DNA from: Halocaridina rubra
Lineage: Eukaryota > Arthropoda > Malacostraca > Decapoda > Atyidae
DNA: 64,000 nt
Direction: 5' to 3'
Assembly (NCBI GenBank): GCA_037179515.1
Contig: JAXCGZ010005699.1
Coordinates: 35,001 to 99,000, forward strand
Made by a program: the position numbers and the translations under genes. The stretch's first letter is position 1. Each line of letters starts with the position of its first letter. The notes under the pieces were generated by a model. That model was not told the origin of the DNA. It ran no database searches and saw nothing but the letters and a program-made list of their open reading frames with translations. Shown here piece after piece: positions 29,639-43,336 of this stretch.

Positions 29639-31887
29639 ACAGATAATGTGTTGGATATTGAAAAAATTGAGTATGAACCACCAATTGGAAAGAGTGACCA
29701 CTGTGTGTTGTTGATGGAGTATATCATTGAAGATATTCTTCCTGAGAGTAGAGGCACTGAGGACATGAGGAGGAACTATCCGAAAGGAGATTACATCAAA
29801 ATGAATGAGGTTTTTGGCAGTTATTGACTGGAGAACCTTATTTTACAACAAATCTGTACAAGAAATGTATGACATCTTTTGTGAGAAATATGGGAAGATA
29901 GTAGATTGCTGCATACCTGTCACCAAAGTAGGTGTAATTCATGTCAGAGAGAAATGGTTCGATAATGGGTGTAAAAGAGCTAAGGAGTGGAGAGACAAAT
30001 GCTGGAAAAGGTATAGGAGGAGAAAAAACAAAAATGCCTGGTAAACCTACAAAAGAGCAAGAAATGACTACCTAAGTAAAAGGAGAGAGGCAGAGAGAGA
30101 CTATGAGAGGGACATCACCAGGAAGGCTAAAGAAAATCCCAAGCTTTTCCACAGCTTTATCAGAGGAAAACTGAAGGTAAAAGAACAGGTTTTAAGGCTA
30201 AAGAGAGCGGATGGAAGCATCACTGAGACGGATGAAGAGATCTGCAAAGAATTGAACAAGGAGTTTCAGTCAGTATTTACAGTAGAAAATACCCCACCCC
30301 CTCAGATTGCAGTGATAGAAGCTCAAGGGCCGGTATTAGAGAACATCAATCTTACAGCCACAGAGGTATGCAAAGCGCTGATGGATTTAGATGTTCATAA
30401 AGCTACAGGTCCTGATGACATATCCCCTCATGTGCTTAAAAAATGCACAAACACAATATCAGTGGCACTATTTATCATATTTGAGTCACTGGAGTCAGGG
30501 GAGATTCCAAGATGCTGGAAACAAGCAAATGTGATACCTATCTTCAAAAAGGGAAGGAAGGATACGGCTCTGAACTATAGACCAGTTTCCTTGACCAGCA
30601 TAGTTTGCAAAGTTATGGAGAAACTACTAAGGAAACATATCTCTCTTCACTTGGAATCCTTCAACTTTTTGTCAGTGAGGCAACATGGCTTCAGAGAAGG
30701 TAGATCAACAGTAACAAACTTATTAGAATTTTATGATGAGGTAAGCCAAATCTTACAGGAAAGAGAGGGTTGGGCAGATTGCATATTCCTAGACTTCCAG
30801 AAAGCGGTTGACACTGTTCCACATGGGAGACTTATTAGGAAGCTGCAATCAATGGCTAGAATAGGTGGAAATGTTTTGGTATGGATAAAAACTTACTTAG
30901 AAGGAAGGGAACAGAGGGTTAGAGTAAGACACTCAGTGTCTGAATGGAGAAGAGTTAGTAGTGGAGTTCCACATGGTTCAGTTTTAGGGCCACTTTTATT
31001 CCTTGTATATGTAAATGACCTACCAGAGTCTGTAAATTTATTCATGAATATGTTTGCAGATGATGCAAAGATTGTGAAGAAAGTAAAAAACGAGAACAAT
31101 GGTAGAGAACTTCAGGAGGATCTAAATAATCTGCATGAGTGGTCAGAAAAGTGGCTAATGAAATTCAATACTTCAAAATGTAAGGTAATGAGAATGGGTA
31201 CAAGTGCAAGAAGGCCAAAGCTTGACTGCTCGGTGGCTGGAGTACAACTTCAAGAGACAGAAAATGAGAGAGATCTAGGAGTAAACATACTGGCAGATTT
31301 GTCTCCAGAAATACATATAAATGGCATAGTAAGGGCAGCATATGCATTCTTATCAAATGTAAGGGTAGCCTTCAGGCACATGGACAAGGAAATGTTCAAA
31401 AATATTTATGTAACCTATGTGAGGCCAAAAGCTTGAAAAAGTTCAAAGACATGCCACGAAACTGGTGCCAGAAATACGCAATCTCAGTTATGATGAGAGG
31501 CTGAGGGAATTAGACTTACCATCACTCGAAGCTAGAAGAGTGAGGGGGGATATGGTGACAGTCTTTAAATTCCTTCATGGTTATGATAGAGTGGATAGGG
31601 ATCGATATTTTGATATGGCAGGCTCTAGAACTAGAGGTCATAGTTTGAAGCTTGGTAAGAAAACTTGTTTGCAGGATGTAAGGAAATACTTTTTCAGTGT
31701 AAGAGTAGTTGATAATTGGAATTGGCTAAGCGAGGAGGTAGTTAATGCTATCTCAATCCATAGTTTTAAGGACAGGTATGATAAGTATCACTAAGTCTAA
31801 AATGGAACCGATGAGGAGACGGGAAGATACGAGCTTTGGGCTCTTTACCGTAAACACAATTAGGTAATCACAATTAGGTAATCACAC
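29639..31887 (+). pseudogene. LINE ORF2 copy inserted in TFR copy 2
   Basis: 5'-truncated in the endonuclease (TDNVLDIEKIEYEPP) and running to two perfect 14-bp tails (31859-31886). Damage: a 1-nt insertion near 29812 (frame shift between 29827 and 29805), TAA for Gln near 30042, a 3-nt loss near 30484, and a ~52-bp deletion at about 31430 that removes the PKLEYAAPFWNPHLKKH part and causes a stop. The RT is open from 30252 to 31436 and contains FADD, with FQKAVDTVPHG in place of FQKAFDTVPHG; 31465-31794 holds the C-terminal end. Both junctions lie in a CACAC context of the TFR sequence. Confidence 0.9.
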
Positions 31888-32956
31888 TATACTAAAGATA
31901 TAAGATAAGTAAAACATATTTTATAAGTACAAAACAAAGCAAAAAGACCTGTAGTTATTTATATAAACATGCAAATAGTGTACAGTATAAAAGATATACA
32001 GATTTTTGTCCAGTAAACAAATTAATGCACTCTACTATGCAGTGGGCAACAGGCATACACTGGGACATGCATGTTGGCAGTGAGCATGAGGATGCAAACG
32101 TTTTGCCGCCTCTGTATCAGCTGATGCACACTCGCACGCTATTTCCCTGACGATATTATATCAAAAGTTTGCTTGCTGTTTGTTCTTAATGCTTTTTTTC
32201 CATTATCTTCATAATATCCGATCGCATTAAATGGTAGATGAGGAGCAGGATGCAGGAGAACGAACCCCTATCGGCAAATGTTTTGCTGCTTCTGTATCAG
32301 CTGATGCTTGTCACTATTCGGGCACAATATCTTACTCATAAAATATTTATGTACTCACTCTATTTTGGGTTTATCAAATTTTCAAGATTATAGTACTTAT
32401 TACCTATTAATATTCCTTGTTCTAAACATTATTCTTTCATCTTTACATATCGACCGTGCTGCACGAAATCCAAAAGTAAAGAAAGTCAGCTTAGAGAAAA
32501 AGAAAATTATGCAATTTGTTATAAAGAAAACATATATCGGGGAAACTTAAATGAAATATATATATTCTCTACTTGCTATTTCATTGACGATATTATATCG
32601 AGAGTTTGTTTGCTGTTTGTTCTTAATGCTTTTTTTCAATTTTATTCATAATATTCGATCGCATTATGCGGTAGAAGAGAAGGAGGATACGAGAGAACGA
32701 AACTCTATCAGCTAACGTTTTATCACACTTCTGTATCAGCTGATGCACCCTCGCACGCTATTTCCTTGAAGATATTCTATTGAAACTTTGTTTGCTGTTT
32801 ATTCTTAATGCTTTTTTTCAATTTTCTTCATAATATTCGATCGCATTAAGCGGTAGAAGAGGAGGAGGATGCAGGAGAATGAACCTCTATCGGCAAACGC
32901 TTTGTCACACTTCCGTATCAGCTGATGCACCCTCGCACACTATTTCCCTGACGATA

Positions 32957-33161
32957 AGATTACGATTTGGTTTTACGTCACGAACTCCCTTTTCTACTAA
33001 GGGCTAGAACGATTACCTTCTTATGAGGGACTCTTTTTGGCAGATGTAATCGTTACCCTGACTGTATGTCCTTACTAACCTCAGTCCGTGACGGGGCGCG
33101 AACACTCGACCTGCCGCCTCAGAGTCGCAGACGCTACCATTTTGCCACGGAGACTACTAAA
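32957..33161 (-). mobile_element. tRNA-derived SINE with 12-bp target duplication
   Basis: On the minus strand it starts with a tRNA-like head: TCCGTGGCAAAATGGTAGCG, then a B-box-like GTGTTCGCGCC, with the acceptor-like pair TCCGTG/CACGGA. The body ends near TACGTAAAACC. It is flanked by TCCCTGACGATA at 32945-32956 and 33162-33173. It lies inside a TFR tandem unit. SINEs of this type depend on a LINE for mobility. Confidence 0.85.
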
Positions 33162-33314
33162 TCCCTGACGATAATATATCGAAAAGTTGTTTGCTGTTTG
33201 TTCTTAATGCTTTTATTCAATTTCCTTCATAATATCCGATCGCATTAAGCAGTAGAAGAGGAGGAGGATGGCGGAAAAGTGCCTCCAAGGTGCTGGATTT
33301 TTTACTAAAATTAA

Positions 33315-33350
<36 letters not shown>

Positions 33351-33548
33351 CCGATCACATTAAGAAGTAGAAGAGGAGGAGGATGGTGGAAAAGTGCCTC
33401 CAAGGTGCTGGAGATTTTACTAAAATGAAAGTTTTTTTTTCGAAGTATTTGCTTTGGTGTTATTCACGAATTTCGCATTTTTTTTAATATTATTTTTTAG
33501 GGGCGTTATTGCAATTTCACGGTTAAAAAAATGCGGCAAAAGTGAACA

Positions 33549-33550
<2 letters not shown>

Positions 33551-33618
<68 letters not shown>
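33551..33618. repeat. (TA)n microsatellite
   Basis: Pure TA repeat bordering TFR copy 2 and the array that follows. Confidence 0.97.
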
Positions 33619-33621
<3 letters not shown>

Positions 33622-34030
33622 TAATTTTTTTACCCCGACCGGGACTCGAACCTAGGACTTATGATTACTAAGTCAAGGTGCTACCACTACACCACAGAAG
33701 GTTAAAAGGAATCCAACCTTATAGCTTATATCTGTTATATTTATGAATGAACGCATTCTAACTGAATGCCACTATGTTCATATTACAGATTCCCCAACCT
33801 CACTCGTGGCTTCATTTTAGCATTTAATTCAATTCCCAATCTCATTCGGGCCATGGAATAACCAGATAAGCACATTACATATCTGAAAACATGAATCATT
33901 TTTTACCCCGACCGGGACTCGAATCTAGGACTTATGATTACTAAGTCAAGGCGCTACCACTACACCACAAAAGGTTAAAAGGAATCCAACCTTATAGCTT
34001 ATATCTGCTATACTTAGGAATGAACGCATT
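33619..34030 (-). repeat. tRNA-like satellite units (about 1.5 units)
   Basis: First block of the ~273-bp repeat described at 47522-49685; the tRNA-like segment (CGGGACTCGAACCTAGGAC on the plus strand) occurs at ~33640 and ~33910. It ends in GCATT at 34026-34030, the target of LTR element A2. Confidence 0.88.
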
Positions 34031-34209
34031 TGTTATGTATAACTTTTGTGTTGATTAATGCGTGCGCTTTGCATTGCGCTATTGTTTTGTTGTGTTTACT
34101 CAGGTAGAACACGCCATGTCGGACATCTAAGTTTGAGTAATAAAACCTCCACTTTTTTTCACGATTTTTAATGGCATTCTCCTCACCCATCTTTCTCAAG
34201 TATGGAACA
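34031..34209 (+). repeat. 5' LTR of A2
   Basis: TGTTATGT to GGAACA. The first ~130 bp resemble the A1 LTR with scattered changes; the last ~45 bp are a different sequence (CTCACCCATCTTTCTCAAG). Confidence 0.9.
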
Positions 34210-34779
34210 AATGGCGACGAGGTACAAAGGACCAATGCAGTAGCAAAAGGAACTTCTGGTTTGCAGTATTTAAGTGAATTTTTGCAGTTTTGAGGTAGCT
34301 GGTAAATTGGGTAAGCTTCTGACTTCCGAGATTTTCGTTCCCGTGGCCGCCCTCCATAGGCTGTTTTGATCAAGTTTTGCAGTTAGCATTGGAGCCTTCA
34401 TAGATGCCGTATTATAACTGTGTTTAAACCTAATGCTGATGAATTTTCAAGATAGGAAAGCTATAGTGATTATTTTCCAAGGTGTACCCTAGATTGATGA
34501 TAGCCTATGGTAGGCCAATTGTGTTTACCGGTAACCTTGTTTCCAGTGTTTTGTGTACGGTAGCCTTGATTGATCATAGCCTACCGTAGGCCTATGGTGC
34601 TTAACCCCAGTGTTTTGAGGAGTGGAGTAAAACAAATTGCATATAGGCCTAGCCTAGTACTATGATGTTTAGCTTATGTTGTCAGTGCTATAATATTTAG
34701 CCTACTCTGTCTGTGCCATGATTGCATGTTGTGTATTTTGAGATTATTACCAGTTCACCCAGTGACTTAGCCTATAATC

Positions 34780-37631
34780 ATGCCTCAAGAAAATGAAAAT
34801 AGGGCTAACCGCAGAGTGAACATTGATCATTTTAATCCTTCAAAGATTTCTTTTGAATTGTGGTTAAGTTTGTTGGAAGCGAATTTTTTAAATTTGGAAA
34901 TAACTGAGGCAAATAGAAAAAAAAAATTACTTCTGGTTTCTATTGGTACTGAAGTTTATGCTATTTTAGGAAACATTTGTGCCCCAGATTTACCACATAC
35001 TAAGTCGTATGAGGATTTATGCAAATTACTTAAGGCACTTTATGATGTAAAGCCTAGTTATCATAGAAGTTTATTGGCTTTTCAACAAAGGAGGAAAAAA
35101 AGGAGGTGAGACATTAAAAGATTTGTATGCAGACCTGAAGTGTCTAGCCAAAGACTTTGATTTTGGTAGCAACTTTGATTCTCATGTGCGGGATTACTTG
35201 TTTATGGCTCTTGAAAATGAGGTTTATTTTTCAAATCTGGTTGCTGAAAATTTAAATATGATGGTTATATCTTCTATTCAAATAGTTGAGAGAGTTTTGA
35301 ATTTTGAACAAGCTTATGTTTCTGAAAAGTCTGGTGTTGTTCAAAAGGTTAAAACCCCAACCAATGGTTCCATGAGTTAGTCAGTTTCTTGTAAACACTG
35401 TGGTTACCTTCATGATAGTGCAAAATGTCACTTTAAGAATTTAACATGTAATTTATGTGGTAAGAAAGGACATTTAAAACAAGTTTGTTGGAAGGCTTCA
35501 AAAAAAGTTAAAGCAGTAGACAAGGTAGCATTTTCCAGTGATATTGATGAAGAAAGACTGTTGTCAGTAAAAAATGTCAATGCTATTGGTAAAGATGAAG
35601 TGAATATTTTGGTTAATGGTAAGTTTGTACCTTTTGAGGTGGATACAGGTGCTGCTGTGAGTACCTTGACTAAAGATTGGGTTCATAAATTGGGATTGTC
35701 CATTGTAGATTGTAATAAAATGTTAAATGCTTATGATGATCTCAAAATAAATGTTTTGGGTAAAGTTGAAGTGGATGTTTACTATAATTCTCTGCAAGTG
35801 AAACAGACATTTTATGTTGTAGGGAATCATAATTCTAACTTATGTGGTAAAGATTTGATGCCAAAAATAGGTATTTATTTGTCTGGTATTAATGATTCTT
35901 CTAAAATTAATAAAGTCAATGGTTCTGTGGTAGAATTGTTTAATGATTATGAAGTTAATCCTAATAAACCCATTTCAGATATTACAGCTAACATTCATGT
36001 TGAGAGTGATGTAGTTCCAAAATTCAGAAAACACAGATCAGTTTCATTTCACTATAAACCTTTAGTTGAAGATGCTTTAAATAAACTGATTGTAGATGAT
36101 ATAATTGAGCCTGTTAACCATAGTGAGTGGGCTGCCCCTATTGTTACTGTGTTGAAATCGGATAAGGAGTCTGTACGTATCTGTGGAGATTTTAAAGAAT
36201 TGAATAAATGTATATCATGTGACCAATATCCATTGCCTAAAACAGATGAGTTGTTAGCATCTATTGGTAAGGGAAAGATTTTTTCTACTATTGATTTAAA
36301 AAATGCATATTTACAGATTTCTGTGAGTGAAGAAAGCCAAAAGTATTTAGTAGTAAATACACATAAAGGGTTGTTTAAGTACAAAAGATTACCTTTTGGT
36401 CTTTCTTCTTCACCAGCTATATTTCAGAGATTTATTGCTAACCTGTTGAAAGATGTAGAGGGAGTTGATGCTTATTTAGATGACATTATTGTAAGTGGTG
36501 AATCTGAAGAGCAGCATGATCTTAGCTTTATTGAAGTTTTAAAAATTTTGCAAGAGCATAATGTTCAGATTAACAAGAAAAAATGTGCTGTTATGGTTTC
36601 TTCTTTAGAATATCTTGGATTTTGTATCTCAGGTGAAGGAATCAAACCTTCCCCTAAGAAGGTCAAAGCTATTCTAGATTCTCCACCCCCTACTTCTGTT
36701 GCAGAGTTGCAATCTTTTGTTGGAATGTTGACATATTATTGTAAATTCATTAAGAATTTTTCTTCCAAGCTGGCCCCCTTGTATGAATTGCTAAAAAATA
36801 ATAAAGTTTTTAAATGGTCTGAACTTGAAAACAAAGCTTTTGAAATTGTAAAATCTGATTTATCAAAAGGTACCCTTTTGGCTAATTATGATGGTAATAG
36901 TCCACTAGTTGTTGAAGTGGATGCATCTCCTATTGGTGTAGGATGTGTATTGTTGCAAAAAATTGATGGAAGAGATTTACCAGTTTATTTTGCTAGTAAA
37001 AAACTGACATCAGCTGAACAGAACTATGCTCAAATTGACCGAGAAGGGCTTGCCTTAGTTTTTGGGTTGAATCGCTTTAGATATTTTTTACTTGGAAGAC
37101 AATTTGAAGCAAGGACCGACCATAAACCACTCTTAGGTTTATTTGGCAAAGGGCGTCATATTCCTACTAATGCCAATGCTCGTATTCAGCGTTGGGCACT
37201 GTTTCTCTCTCAATATGATTTTGAGCTTACTTACAAAGTGGGTAAAGAAAATGTTGTGGCTGATGCCCTTAGCAGGTTGCCTATTGATGATGATCATAAA
37301 TCCATGACTCCAAATGAATACATTAAGTTAGTTGAAGCTTTAGATTTTGAAGATATTTCTTTTTAAAAAATCAGAAATTGTACTCAGAAAGATGAGGTTT
37401 TGGGTCAACTCATGCATAATATAAGATTTGGTTGGTCTACAAATGATTTGAGATTACATGAATATAGTTCTGTAAATCTGATCTTAGTTTATATGACAAT
37501 GTAATTTTGCTCAGAAACAGAATTGTAATACCTACCAGCTTAAGATGTAAAATACTTGAGCACTTACATAGTGGTCATAATGGGATAAATGTGATGAAAG
37601 CAGAAGCTAGGAATTGGATTTGGTGGCCTAT
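34780..37631 (+). pseudogene. A2 gag-pol, broken and truncated
   Basis: Closely similar to A1 gag-pol. Damage in order: one extra A in the AAAAAAA run near 35095 shifts gag (first piece 34780-35109; the correct frame resumes about 35110); TAG for Lys at 35378-35380; a deletion of about 70 bp after the second zinc knuckle (near 35503); TAA for Ser near 37364; and a 1-nt deletion near 37473. The pol piece 35561-37366 (601 codons) is otherwise open and keeps DTGA, YLDDIIVSG and RTDHKPL. The integrase is cut off after WIWWP. It is not able to make a complete polyprotein. Confidence 0.9.
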
Positions 37632-37913
37632 ATTTAGGAAGGAACGCATTCTAACTGAATGCCACTATGTTCATACCCAACCTCACTCGTGGCTTCATTT
37701 TAGCATTTAATTCAATTCCCAATCTCATTCGGGCCATGAAATAACTAGATAAGCACATTACATATGTGAAAACATGAATCATTTTTTACCCCGACCGGGA
37801 CTCGAACCTAGGACTTATGATTACTAAGTCAAGGCGCTACCACTACACCACAAAAGGTTAAAAGGAATCCAACCTTATAGCTTATATCTGCTATACTTAG
37901 GAATGAACGCATT
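37632..37913 (-). repeat. tRNA-like satellite unit
   Basis: One array unit between the broken end of A2 and the 5' LTR of A3, ending in GCATT (37909-37913), which matches the GCATT directly after A3's 3' LTR (44746-44750). Confidence 0.88.
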
Positions 37914-38090
37914 TGTTATGTATAACTTTTGTGCTGATTAATTCGAGCGCTTTGCATTGCGCTATTGTTTTGTTGTGTTTACTCAGGTAGAACACGCCAT
38001 GTCGGACATCTAAGTTTGAGTAATAAAACCTCCACTTTTCTCACGATTTTTAATGGCATTCTCCTCACCCATCTTTCTCAAGTATGGAAC
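37914..38090 (+). repeat. 5' LTR of A3 (interrupted one base before its end)
   Basis: 177 bp from TGTTATGT to GGAAC; the final A lies after the B1 insertion. It differs from the A3 3' LTR at only a few positions (for example TTCGAGCG against TTCGTGCG). Confidence 0.88.
38087..38090. repeat. Target-site duplication GAAC of B1 (left)
   Basis: GAAC at 38087-38090 and again at 43317-43320 flank B1; the intact A LTR has a single GAAC before its final A. Confidence 0.85.
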
Positions 38091-38464
38091 TGTAGTGGCA
38101 TAGTGTATTTTCTTTCTTTATTTGGAGTGTTGTAGTGGTATGATATATGTCTTCTTTATTTATATATTAATGTATATATTAATTGATATATATATATTTT
38201 CACTTTATTTATTAATAATTTTGTTGTTGTTGTAAAGTGATCCCTTAATTTTGCTTCTTTTTGTCATAACGAACTATACATTGTTTTGGTTTTCTGTTTT
38301 TATGGTAACACTGACTCTGTACTGCCGCCTTTTTCGTGTAGTGTGATACTTTTGGTCTGTTCATTTTCGATACATAAAAATTGCTCCATAATTATGACTT
38401 TGGCCTATTTTGTTACCTTAAATGATATTGTGGTAATCTTGATATCTTGTCAGACAGAACTACA
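38091..38464 (+). repeat. 5' LTR of B1
   Basis: 374 bp with TGTAGT/ACTACA ends. It contains only a short TA stretch (about 7 repeats near 38188). Confidence 0.88.
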
Positions 38465-38630
38465 AAGTGGTGGCCATCGAAGTGACCAGATAGTGACAAG
38501 ATATAGGAGTGACAAGATATTTGTAATTGACAAGATAGGCCTAAGTGACAAAATTTCTTCAGCATCATACCGGTAGGCAAGGCCTAGGTTTCTTTCAGTA
38601 TTTGTACTCCAAGATAAGCTGTCATAAACA

Positions 38631-39443
38631 ATGCTCGATTCTGATGATGATAAGTCTAGTGCTGTCAGGCACATAGCAGTGAAAGCCCCTGCATTCATGG
38701 ACACCTGCGTGTGGTTTTCTATTCTTGAAGCTCAATTTGGCTTAGCTAATGTGAAATCCAGTGAAACAAATTTTTTCCATGTGTTATCTGCCTTGCCCCC
38801 TACTGTTGTAGAATGTGTTCCCCAAGACACTTTAAATAGGAGAGACTATGATATAATTAAAGCATACCTCACATATCTTTTTGAACAGACCAAGCCTGAA
38901 CTTTTCAATGATTTGATAAGTAATACAGTAATGCATGGCAAGCCTTCAGTTTATTTAGAAGAAATTCGCAGAACTGCTTCTAAATTAGGAGTAACAGATG
39001 ACCTAGTGAAACATAAATTCTTGCAAGCAGTTCCCAGTAGTATTTCGGCAGTTTTAGCCTCTCAGCAAAATATGGATTTATCAGCTTTAGGCAAGCTTGC
39101 AGATGAACTAGTTGTATTTTTTCAAAATAATAATAGAGCTAAACCCATCAATGTTGTTGATCAGTCGTCAGTTTCTCGTCAAGCTAGTACATCCCAGTAC
39201 GTATAAATTTCCAAGAATCCACCTGTAGGCCTAGGAGTGCTACCGTTCCATCGAAATCAACGTCCAAAAGTTTGTCGTGCCCATTTATATTATGGAACTC
39301 GGGCTAAATGGTGCAAGCCGTGGTGCCAATGGCCGAATAAATCTCAAAATATCCAGATGAAGGATTCTTCTAGAGCGCTGTCCCCAGCATCAACGTCTAG
39401 GTCCTCGTCGCCCGCACGGAATTTTCCTAGTTCGGAAAACTAA
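38631..39443 (+). pseudogene. B1 gag with one nonsense mutation
   Basis: ATG 38631 to TAA 39441-39443 in one frame, 270 codons, interrupted by TAA at 39204-39206 where the sister copy B3 has TCA. A 6-bp in-frame loss near 38710 removes two residues present in B3. The matrix/capsid-like region (VSGWFSILEAQF in B3, VWFSILEAQF here) is followed by a basic, proline-rich part with the CsRn1-type motif CRAHLYYGTRAKWCKPWC and a Ser-rich tail. It would package element RNA if intact. Confidence 0.85.
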
Positions 39444-42400
39444 TAAAGCAGACAGAAGAGAAAATTGTAGCTACGGCCACTTCTGTTCTGCCACTTCTAC
39501 AGGTTGTAGCCAAAATTGGTTGTAGTGACATGGTCTTCACTGTGGATACAGGAGCTGCAGGCTCCATTATTCCTTATAAGTATGTTTCAGAAATTTTATT
39601 AAGGCCAACAGCAGTTAATATATCTACGACCACTGGTGAGTCAATAAAAGTTTATGGTGAAATTATTCTTGACCTTGATATTTGGCAGTTGCGCCGTCGA
39701 TTTAACTGGACATTTGTTGTTGCAGATGTATGTACACCTTTATTAGGTAATGATTTTCTTTGCAATTTTGGATTGTTTATTGATTGTAAGAATAAAACTT
39801 TACATGACAATATAACACAATGTTCTGTAAAAGGTGCTATTGCAAATCATAATGTTTCTTATGTGATTAATAATTTGAACTATTTACCTGATTCTGTACA
39901 ACAGTTGTTCCAAGATTTTCCCTCACTCTTGTCCTGTGTTAAGCCTCTTACAGCTAATAATTCTTTCAAGAATTCTAATGTTTTTCATTATATAGATACA
40001 GGGAGTTCTCCTCCGACATTTGCTAGATGTCGTCCGTTGGCTCCAGACAAATATTCTGCTGCCAAGGAAGCATTTAAGCAGTTGTTGGATATGGGAATTG
40101 TACAACCTTCTAAATCACCTTGGGCTTCACCCATTCATTTAGTTCCTAAACCTAAGCCAGGAGAGTGGAGAGTATGCGGTGATTTTAGGCAACTTAATAC
40201 TCTGACCAAGCCAAATAAATATCCTTTACCACATATTAGTAGTGTGTCATTAAAGCTTTACAAGAAAAAGATATTCAGTAAAATTGATTTGTTAAAAGCC
40301 TATCACCAGATCCCTATGAATCCTTCAGATGTTGAAAAGACAGCAGTAACCACACCCTTTGGGCTATTTGAATATTTATATATGCCTTATGGTCTTCGGA
40401 ATGCCCCTGCCACTTTTCAGCGTTTGATGGACAATTTATTTAGAAACCTTGATTTTGTATTTATTTACCTGGATGATATTCTGATATTTTCAGAGAATAT
40501 AGAAGAGCACAAGAAACATTTGTCTATAGTATTTGAAATCCTAAGCTCTAATAATCTTAAAATTTCTATTGATAAATGTGAATTCTTTAAAAATGAAATA
40601 GAATATTTAGGATATTTGATCACTGCTAATGGTTTAAAACCTGGTTCTCATAAACAGACAGATATTGTTGATTTTCCTAAGCCAGCAGATTCTGCTGCCT
40701 TACGTAGGTTTATAGGAATGCTCAATTACTATAGACAAATGGTACCGCACTTTGCTGATGTTGTATATCCTTTGACCGAATTAATTAGATTACAACCTAA
40801 ATCTAAAGAACTAGTATGGAATTCGGAAGCAGAAGCTGCCTTTGTAAATGCTAAAGAGTCACTTAACAATGCTTGTACCATTGCATATTTCACTAGTAAG
40901 TGTAATTCTCCACTGCATCTGGTGACTGATTGTTCCCAAGTGGCAGCTGGAGCTGCGTTACACCAAATTCAGGATGGTAAATTTGTCCCTATTGAATTCT
41001 TTTCAAAGAAATTATCAGAAACTCAGAGGTGTTATTCTACTTTTGACCGAGAACTGCTTGCTGCGTATCTGGCTGTACTAAAATTTAAACATGTAATTGA
41101 AGGACGTGAAACCGTTTTATTTACTGATCATAAACCCCTTGTTTTTGCATTTAAGAATCCTCATACAACCAAGTCAGATAGACAGCAATGATATTGGTCT
41201 TTAATTAGCGAGTATATATCAGATGTTGTACGTATCAAGGGTGCAGACAATGTTGTAGCAGATTGTCTTTCCAGACCATTACCTGTATCTTCTGTCTCAG
41301 TGGACTTACATGATTTAACCAGTATAGCTGAGAGCCAATCCACTGACACAGAAATTCTTAATTACAAAGAGAGATTGAAAATTTTCAAAATTCAGAATCA
41401 TGACTTATATTGTCGTAAATCAGTATTTCAACTTCTGCATAACATTTCACATCCAGGAGTCAAAGGTACGTTGCACCTTATCAAAGCTAGGTACTTTTGG
41501 CCTAATATGGATCGAGATATTCGAAGTTGGACTAAAGAGTGTACTTCTTGTCAGCAGGTTAAAGTGCACCGCCATACCCGTGCTCCTATTACAAATTTTA
41601 CAGCACCTTTTGGGAGATTTGAATTTGTACATTTAGATATTGTTGGTCCTCTCCCTCCTAGTAAAGTCCCTGGCCAGTCTTTTACAGCACCAGAACAATA
41701 TGTTCTTACCTATATTGACAGATCTACTAGATGGTTGGAAGCCATCCCCATCACAGATATTTCTGCTACCACTGTTGCTTTTGCTTTTATTAAAGGTTGG
41801 GTATCTCGTTTTGGAGTGCCATTATATGTTTTTACTGATAGAGGTGCTCAGTTTGAATCTGCATTATTTCAGCAACTTTCCTCTATAATTGGATTTCATA
41901 GAATGCGTACCACTTCATATCACCCTCAATCCAATAGCATGGTTGAAAGATCACATAGAGTATTGAAAGTATCTCTGATGGCACGTAAAGATGATTGGCT
42001 TGCTTCTTTACCAATAGTACTTTTAGGTTTAAGATGTCTCCCCACAGAGTCTGGAGTTTCTCCATTTACTTTGGTAACAGGAAGTATGCTACTTAGTCCT
42101 AAAATCATGGTAGCAACTGAAATTCCTTCTTTTGCACAACAAAAAGAAATTGTCTCTGAATTTGTATCTCGAATGCGTGAATTAGATTTTTCTGAATCCT
42201 CTTATGGATACCTTCATTCATCCTCTGTTAAACCTTATGTTCCAAAAGATCTTGAATCATGTACACATGTTTGGGTTAGAGTGGATCGTGTACGTCGCCC
42301 TTTAGAGGCTCCCTACTTTGGTCCACTTGAAGTTGTGGAACATGGTGATAAATATTTTATTCTACGTCAGCTTTCTGGAAATTTAACTACTGTATCTGTA

Positions 42401-42703
42401 GATAGATTGAAACCTACCTCAATACCAAAAACTATCAGTTCTAATGAGACAGAACCTACTGTAAATAATGATTCTGTGCCAGAAACTGTCAATTCTGATG
42501 TGATTGAACCAAGTGTAAATAATGATTTTTCTGATTCTAATTCCACAAATGACACAGATTCTGATACATTAATTCCTGGTAGTGCATCTATTCCTGAAAA
42601 TATTGATAATGAACATGCTATTGAAGAGAAACTACCTCAATCTGTTGTTACGAAATCTCGTCGAGTTAGATTTAATCGTAACCCTGATTATGTATATTAT
42701 TAA
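39431..42703 (+). pseudogene. B1 pol (PR-RT-RNase H-IN) with one nonsense mutation
   Basis: The frame is -1 relative to gag, opening at 39431 right after a TAG and overlapping the gag end by 13 nt; the first ATG is 39530. Protease DTGA (~39545), RT with LPHISSVSLKL, PYGLRNAPATFQRLMDNLF and YLDD (~40470), RNase H with TDCSQVAAGAAL and TDHKPLVF, then TGA at 41189-41191 (CGA to TGA is the simplest change). The same frame continues open to TAA 42701-42703: integrase zinc finger (HPGVKGT to CTSCQQ), catalytic HLDIVGP, FTDRGAQFES and NSMVERSHR, and a C-terminal basic tail. Apart from that stop the frame is complete. Confidence 0.9.
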
Positions 42704-42804
42704 TTTGTATTTTTGTATCTATGTCTCCACATATATATTATATATCTATATTTTCTATTATCAGTATTAAACACTAATGTACTCCTGTACTGGCAGGGGA
42801 GTGT

Positions 42805-43316
<512 letters not shown>

Positions 43317-43336
43317 GAACAAACGGCGACGAGGAT

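Larger units (their letters stand above)
34031..37631 (+). mobile_element. LTR element A2, 3'-truncated
   Basis: 5' LTR 34031-34209 (179 bp), primer-binding region (TGGCGACGAGGTAC), leader and gag-pol up to the start of the integrase. It ends abruptly at GGTGGCCTA (~37631), joined to array sequence through a CTA microhomology. There is no 3' LTR attached. It shares the same target (GCATT) in the array unit as A3. Confidence 0.88.

Noticed and set aside
33317..33345. Poly-T run as a LINE poly(A) tail in reverse
   Set aside because: It lies inside a TFR tandem unit with matching sequence on both sides and no element boundary, so it is more likely homopolymer expansion.
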